Shown: in pieces, positions 60,676 to 64,000 of the stretch | Position numbering within the stretch: the first letter of the stretch is position 1 | Layout of the letters: each line of letters starts with the position of its first letter | Assembly: GCF_001558155.1 (NCBI RefSeq) | Contig: NZ_LOAS01000026.1 | Span: 25,441-89,440 of the forward strand | Reading direction: 5' to 3' | Source: Aliiruegeria sabulilitoris | Lineage (GTDB): Bacteria; Pseudomonadota; Alphaproteobacteria; Rhodobacterales; Rhodobacteraceae | DNA: 64,000 nt | Notes under the pieces: model-generated | Told to the model about the DNA's origin: nothing | The model's input: only the letters and a program-made list of their open reading frames with translations | Databases searched by the model: none | Position numbers and translations under genes: made by a program

Positions 60676-61980
60676 ATGACCTGGAAACAAATGGAATACA
60701 CCGGCTGGGGACGGTACTTCCGCGCCGAAGGCGAAATCGCGCGGCCCGAACGCGCCGCGACACTCGAACATCTCTCCGCGCAATCGCCCTGCCCGGCCAT
60801 TGGCCAGCGGCGGAGCTATGGCGATGCGAGCCTGAACAGCGGCGGCCGCGCCATCAGCACGGCGCGGCTCGACAGGTTCCTGGGCTTTGATCGCGAAACA
60901 GGCATTCTCGAGGTCGAATCCGGTTGCATGCTGGGCGATATCGTCACCCATTTCGGGCCCCGCGGCTGGCTGCCAACCGTCCTGCCCGGCACCGGTTTCG
61001 CCACCGTGGGCGGCGCCATCGGCATGGATGTGCATGGCAAGAATCATCACCATCAGGGCAGCTTCGGCCAACACGTGCGCGACATGACGCTCGCTCTGCC
61101 CGACGGGATACACACAATCGCCCCTGACGATCCGTTATTCGCGGCCACGATCGGCGGCATGGGGCAAACCGGTCCCATCGCAAGCGCCCGAATCCAACTG
61201 ACGCCAACAAAGGGCGCACTCGCTATGGTGACGGAACGGCGCATGCCGGATCTGGACAGCTATTTCGACGCGCTGGACGCGAGCGAGGCCACCTATACCG
61301 TCGGTTGGATCGATGCCACGGCGCGGGGAGACGCGCTCGGGCGCGGCATACTCGAAGAGGGCGAGACCGGCGCCGGGCTCGTCCCCCCGGCCAAGCGTGG
61401 CAAGCGGATCCCGATGGATGCACCGCATTTTGCGCTCTCTGGCCCAATCGTACGCAGCTTCAATGCCGCATATTACCGGCGCATTCCGGAACGTGGCCGA
61501 ACGGTCGTGAAAGCTCTGGAAGACTTCTTCTTCCCGCTCGACAAGATCCACGACTGGAACCGCCTCTACGGCAAGCGCGGATTCCACCAATTCCAATGCG
61601 TGGTACCGCTGGACGAGCGCGAGGTGCTGCGCGGGATGCTCGAAAAGGTCAGCGCCTCCGGTCTTGCTTCGCCGCTTGCCGTGCTCAAGCGTATGGGACC
61701 GGCCGAAGGCGGCATGATGTCTTTCCCCGCCGAAGGCTACACGCTCGCCATCGATTTCCCCGCGCGCGAACAAGCGCCCGACATGATCCGCAGCCTGATC
61801 GACATGACGGCTGAGGTGGACGGGCGCGTTTACCTGGCAAAGGATTCCTTCGCCTCCCCGGAGCATATGGACGCCATGTATCCCGAGCGCATCGCCTGGG
61901 CCGAGATCGTCAACGAGTTGGACCCGGACCAGAACTACGCCACCGATCTGGTACGCCGCCTTGACCTGAGGAACCTGTGA
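60676..61980 (+). CDS. FAD-binding oxidoreductase, DprE1-like (decaprenylphosphoryl-ribose 2-oxidase type)
   Basis: A 434-residue flavoprotein of the VAO/FAD_binding_4 class with strong resemblance to actinobacterial DprE1. It shows AIGQRRSYGDASLNSGGRAI, VESGCMLGDIVTHFGPRGWLPTVLPGTGFATVGGAIGMDVHGKNHHHQGSFGQHV and SFAAT..GGMGQTG-type blocks. The HGKNHH stretch is characteristic. DprE1 oxidises the ribose C2 of polyprenyl-phosphate ribose, and the partner reductase DprE2 completes arabinose formation. The next gene is a DprE2-like SDR. ATG 60676 follows AAGG; TTG 60643 is less likely. No prenyl phosphate ribosyl synthase (UbiA-type) is adjacent here. Confidence 0.78.
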   Translation: MTWKQMEYTGWGRYFRAEGEIARPERAATLEHLSAQSPCPAIGQRRSYGDASLNSGGRAISTARLDRFLGFDRETGILEVESGCMLGDIVTHFGPRGWLPTVLPGTGFATVGGAIGMDVHGKNHHHQGSFGQHVRDMTLALPDGIHTIAPDDPLFAATIGGMGQTGPIASARIQLTPTKGALAMVTERRMPDLDSYFDALDASEATYTVGWIDATARGDALGRGILEEGETGAGLVPPAKRGKRIPMDAPHFALSGPIVRSFNAAYYRRIPERGRTVVKALEDFFFPLDKIHDWNRLYGKRGFHQFQCVVPLDEREVLRGMLEKVSASGLASPLAVLKRMGPAEGGMMSFPAEGYTLAIDFPAREQAPDMIRSLIDMTAEVDGRVYLAKDSFASPEHMDAMYPERIAWAEIVNELDPDQNYATDLVRRLDLRNL

Positions 61981-62729
61981 TGACCGACGCAACAACGGAA
62001 ACCTGGCTCATTCTCGGCGCGACCTCTTCGATGGCCCGCGCGCTGGCCCGCAAACTCGCCGAACGCGGCGCAAACCTGCTGCTGGCAGGCCGCGACATGG
62101 CCGACCTGGAGGCGACAGCATCCGATTGTCGCCTGCGCGGCGCCGCGCTCGCCGAGAGCCTGCATTTCGATGCGCGCGCGCCAGAGACATTCCAGCCCAT
62201 CCTGGACCGTATGCGCGCCATGGACGGCACACTCAACACCGCCGTCTTCGTCGGCTCCATGCCGCCGCAGGGGGAGATCGATACCGCCCCGGAAATGCTC
62301 GACGGCGTTGTTGCCGACAGTTTCACCGGCCCCGCCCGACTGCTGCACGGGCTTGCCCCGCTATTGGAAGCGCGTGGTTCGGGCACGATTGTCGGGGTCG
62401 GTTCGGTTGCCGGGGACCGCGGACGGGTCGGGAACTATGTCTATGGTGCCGCCAAGGCCGGGTTCGCCACCTACATGTCCGGACTGCGCAACCGGCTCGG
62501 GCGTTCGGGCGCGCATGCGATCACCGTGAAGCCGGGATTCGTCGACACCGCCATGACCTGGGGGCTGGAGGGCATGTTCCTCGTCGCGCCGCCCGAAGCG
62601 GTGGCCGACAGCATTCTCAAGGCCGTGGAGAAGAAGCGGAACGTGATCTACACGCCCTTCTTCTGGCGCTACATCATGATGATCATCCGCGCCGTGCCGG
62701 AACCCATCTTCCGCAAGATGTCGATCTGA
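61980..62729 (+). CDS. SDR family oxidoreductase, DprE2-like (keto reductase partner)
   Basis: A 249-residue SDR. The Rossmann motif is WLILGATSSMARALARKLAERG and the active site has GVGSVAGDRGRVGNYVYGAAKAGFATYMSGL (Ser, Tyr, Lys triad with YGAAK). The block SVAGDRGR...YVYGAAKA matches DprE2 of actinobacteria. The C-terminus PFFWRYIMMIIRAVPEPIFRKMSI is hydrophobic and also fits that family, suggesting membrane association. The stop of the DprE1-like gene overlaps its start (TGATG; GTG 61977 one codon before is possible), so the two are coupled and likely act in sequence. Confidence 0.8.
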   Translation: MTDATTETWLILGATSSMARALARKLAERGANLLLAGRDMADLEATASDCRLRGAALAESLHFDARAPETFQPILDRMRAMDGTLNTAVFVGSMPPQGEIDTAPEMLDGVVADSFTGPARLLHGLAPLLEARGSGTIVGVGSVAGDRGRVGNYVYGAAKAGFATYMSGLRNRLGRSGAHAITVKPGFVDTAMTWGLEGMFLVAPPEAVADSILKAVEKKRNVIYTPFFWRYIMMIIRAVPEPIFRKMSI

Positions 62730-62748
62730 GGACAGTCGACCGCCGGGC

Positions 62749-63654
62749 TCACGGCTTGTCGACCACCTGAGCCGTCTGCATGCCGCGCCGGAAGACGCAG
62801 CCATCGGAGACAAGCTGCGGTTGCGTCAGGCACAGCCCCTTTGCCACGTTCCAGGCGGCAATCACCTTGGGCACGTAATCACGCGTTTCCGCATAGGGTG
62901 GCACGCCCGCGTTGCTGCGCACGGCATTCTCACCGGCGTTGTAACCCGCCAGCGCCATGATCGGATCGCGGTCGAAATGCTTCAGAAGCCAGTCGAGATA
63001 GGCCACCCCTCCGCGAATATTCTGCACGGCGTCGGTCCGGTCTTTCACGCCGAACCGTTCGGCCGTGGCCGGCATCAACTGCATCAGGCCCGTAGCACCC
63101 GCCGAGCTCACCGCCGCCGTGCGGCCCGAACTCTCGATCCCGATCACGGCCAGCACGAGCGCGGGAGAAACTCTCGTCCCAATGGTGGCCTTCAGGATCT
63201 CGGCGCCATGTTGATCGGCGATCGCTTGCAGATGGGAGAGCCGCGGCGCCTTGACGCTCGCACCGCCTGGCCCGTTCCGCAACGCCGCGACAGCGGTCTC
63301 CATGCGTCCGGAGCGGCTGTCTGACATATGCGGCGAGATAAGGTTCCAGAACCACGCATAGCTGGACGAAGGAACGTCTTTTTCGGCCTCGCCCATGGCT
63401 TCGACCGGCGAGTCGGCCCCGCGCTTCACATCATGCGGCACCTCCGGGCGCAGGGGAACGGCCGGATTGAGCGCCAGCATGCGTTTCTGCTCCACGGGGT
63501 CGATCTGAACCATAATCCGTTTGCCGCCAGGTAGCCCGCCACCGACCTTCACCCGCTTGAAGGTAAAATCCTTTTCGCCGGCGGCCTGCTCGGCGACAGC
63601 CACGGACCCGGCAAGCGCAAGTGCTGCCAGGGTCGTCCATCCAAGACAACGCAT
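62749..63654 (-). CDS. Lytic transglycosylase (SLT family, exported)
   Basis: A 301-residue protein with a signal peptide (MRCLGWTTLAALALAGSVAVAEQ). The C-terminal half is a soluble lytic transglycosylase domain: VIGIESSGRTAAVSSAGATGLMQLMPATAERFG, with the catalytic Glu in ESSG, then MALAGYNAGENAVRSNAGVPPYAETRDYVPKV. It cleaves peptidoglycan with 1,6-anhydro-muramic acid ends. The N-terminal 140 residues are low-complexity and unassigned. ATG 63654 follows GGGAGG; a Met at 63669 lies before that site. It converges with the DprE2-like gene. Confidence 0.9.
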   Translation of the reverse strand: MRCLGWTTLAALALAGSVAVAEQAAGEKDFTFKRVKVGGGLPGGKRIMVQIDPVEQKRMLALNPAVPLRPEVPHDVKRGADSPVEAMGEAEKDVPSSSYAWFWNLISPHMSDSRSGRMETAVAALRNGPGGASVKAPRLSHLQAIADQHGAEILKATIGTRVSPALVLAVIGIESSGRTAAVSSAGATGLMQLMPATAERFGVKDRTDAVQNIRGGVAYLDWLLKHFDRDPIMALAGYNAGENAVRSNAGVPPYAETRDYVPKVIAAWNVAKGLCLTQPQLVSDGCVFRRGMQTAQVVDKP

Positions 63655-63882
63655 GGGCCTGCCTCCCATTTCTTTTCGTTTGCCTGCTCTTGTTTTTTGC
63701 CTTGGCCTGATGGTCTCAAAATCCTGGGCCCACGCACAGCAGGAACAGGTGCCGTGCGGAAATTTCTGGTCGATTCATGTGAAAAGGGCACAGTAGAGGG
63801 CGCCGATGCCGTGATTTTAGCGCCATACGCCGCCTGTCGGCAGTACGAACGCCTAGGAATACTGGGCGAAACGTTGCCCGGC

Positions 63883-64000
63883 ATGGAAACCGACTTTCCC
63901 GAAAGTCATTCGAATTTTCACGTAATTATCCCGGCAAAGTACGGAAAACGAACGATCCGCGCCCAATTCCTGCCCGAGTTCACTGGCTTTCTATACCCAT
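63883..64000 (+). CDS. Possible 5' end of a gene truncated by the window edge
   Basis: A reading frame opens with ATG at 63883 and stays open for 39 codons to the last base (METDFPESHSNFHVIIPAKY at the start, then basic and hydrophobic residues ending TGFLYP). An in-frame GTG at 63811 could extend it. No ribosome site is clear. The 228 bases before it, upstream of the lytic transglycosylase gene, show no other gene. Too little is visible to assign a family. Confidence 0.3.
   Translation, partial: METDFPESHSNFHVIIPAKYGKRTIRAQFLPEFTGFLYP

Noticed and set aside
63883-64000. Start of kdsB at the right edge, suggested by HVIIPAKYG
   Set aside because: CMP-KDO synthetases continue with a ST(R/K)LPGKPL loop after IIPARY; here the sequence goes on KRTIRAQFLPEF, so the likeness is short and accidental.
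1-64000. CRISPR arrays, prophage, insertion sequences, tRNA or rRNA genes
   Set aside because: No regularly spaced direct repeats, transposase or integrase frames, terminal inverted repeats around a gene, or tRNA/rRNA-like stretches were seen. A computed search would be needed to exclude a small RNA gene.

Overview
The window reads as a chromosomal segment of a high-GC alphaproteobacterium of the Rhodobacterales (Roseobacter/Paracoccaceae type). The support is family-level protein resemblance and gene order: an ATPase of the HdaA type next to ppk and ppx, a coxB-ctaB-ctaG-ctaE-surf1 cluster running into thrC and an M16 peptidase, a pccB/pccA/scpA propionyl-CoA locus beside an ScfR-type regulator, lysC followed by a GAF-containing ptsP, and small families typical of this order (DUF6497, DUF4174, DUF1127). 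I saw no phage, IS element, CRISPR array, rRNA or tRNA. Almost all of the window is dense single-copy housekeeping and metabolic DNA.

Layout. 1-5 kb: end of a beta-propeller protein, a periplasmic histidine phosphatase, proS, an AI-2E-type permease and hdaA. 4.6-8.7 kb: ppk and ppx (polyphosphate). 8.7-12.3 kb: haem genes hemC, hemE and hemF around a TRIC-type channel gene. 12.4-19.2 kb: a lipoprotein, an SDR, an rsmC-like methyltransferase, a helical exported protein, an EEP-family hydrolase, a tail-to-tail DUF1992 / TerB-J-domain pair, an aldo-keto reductase and a VOC protein. 19.2-31.3 kb: the propionyl-CoA module (scpA, sulfotransferase-like gene, DUF4174, pccA, three small genes, pccB), then an MFS exporter and the ScfR regulator divergent from it. 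31.3-37.3 kb: a nuclease with a sunset domain, a Hint-domain protein, lysC and ptsP. 37.3-42.3 kb: acetyltransferases, a flavin reductase, apt, an FAD-dependent 2-hydroxyacid dehydrogenase and an MBL-fold hydrolase. 42.3-49.3 kb: M16 peptidase, thrC and the cytochrome c oxidase assembly operon, all on the minus strand. 49.4-57 kb: tldD, dprA, a divergent garR/GntR pair and topA. 57-63.7 kb: DUF1127 divergent from a MocR regulator, scoAB, a DprE1/DprE2-like pair and a lytic transglycosylase. A reading frame open at the right edge may be the start of another gene.

How the parts fit. PccAB and ScpA would convert propionyl-CoA through methylmalonyl-CoA to succinyl-CoA. TTTGCAAA-type sites in the pccB/MFS divergent promoter and again in front of the regulator suggest one acyl-CoA-responsive circuit that also autoregulates. 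The GntR/GarR pair has two copies of TTTGTCTGACA, a good FadR-subfamily operator match. The cox genes build and mature an aa3-type oxidase, and the nearby hem genes supply haem. The main non-gene structure is a family of dispersed intergenic elements (GCCTCCGG...GATATTT...CAGAAGAAG with GC-rich hairpins). At least six clear copies, on both strands, sit just outside gene ends, and one probably inflates an apparent ORF. No wholly new multi-gene system is evident. The items most worth follow-up are this repeat family, the free-standing Hint protein, the DprE1/E2-like pair without a visible prenyl-phosphate ribosyl partner, and the MocR/DUF1127 divergent unit.
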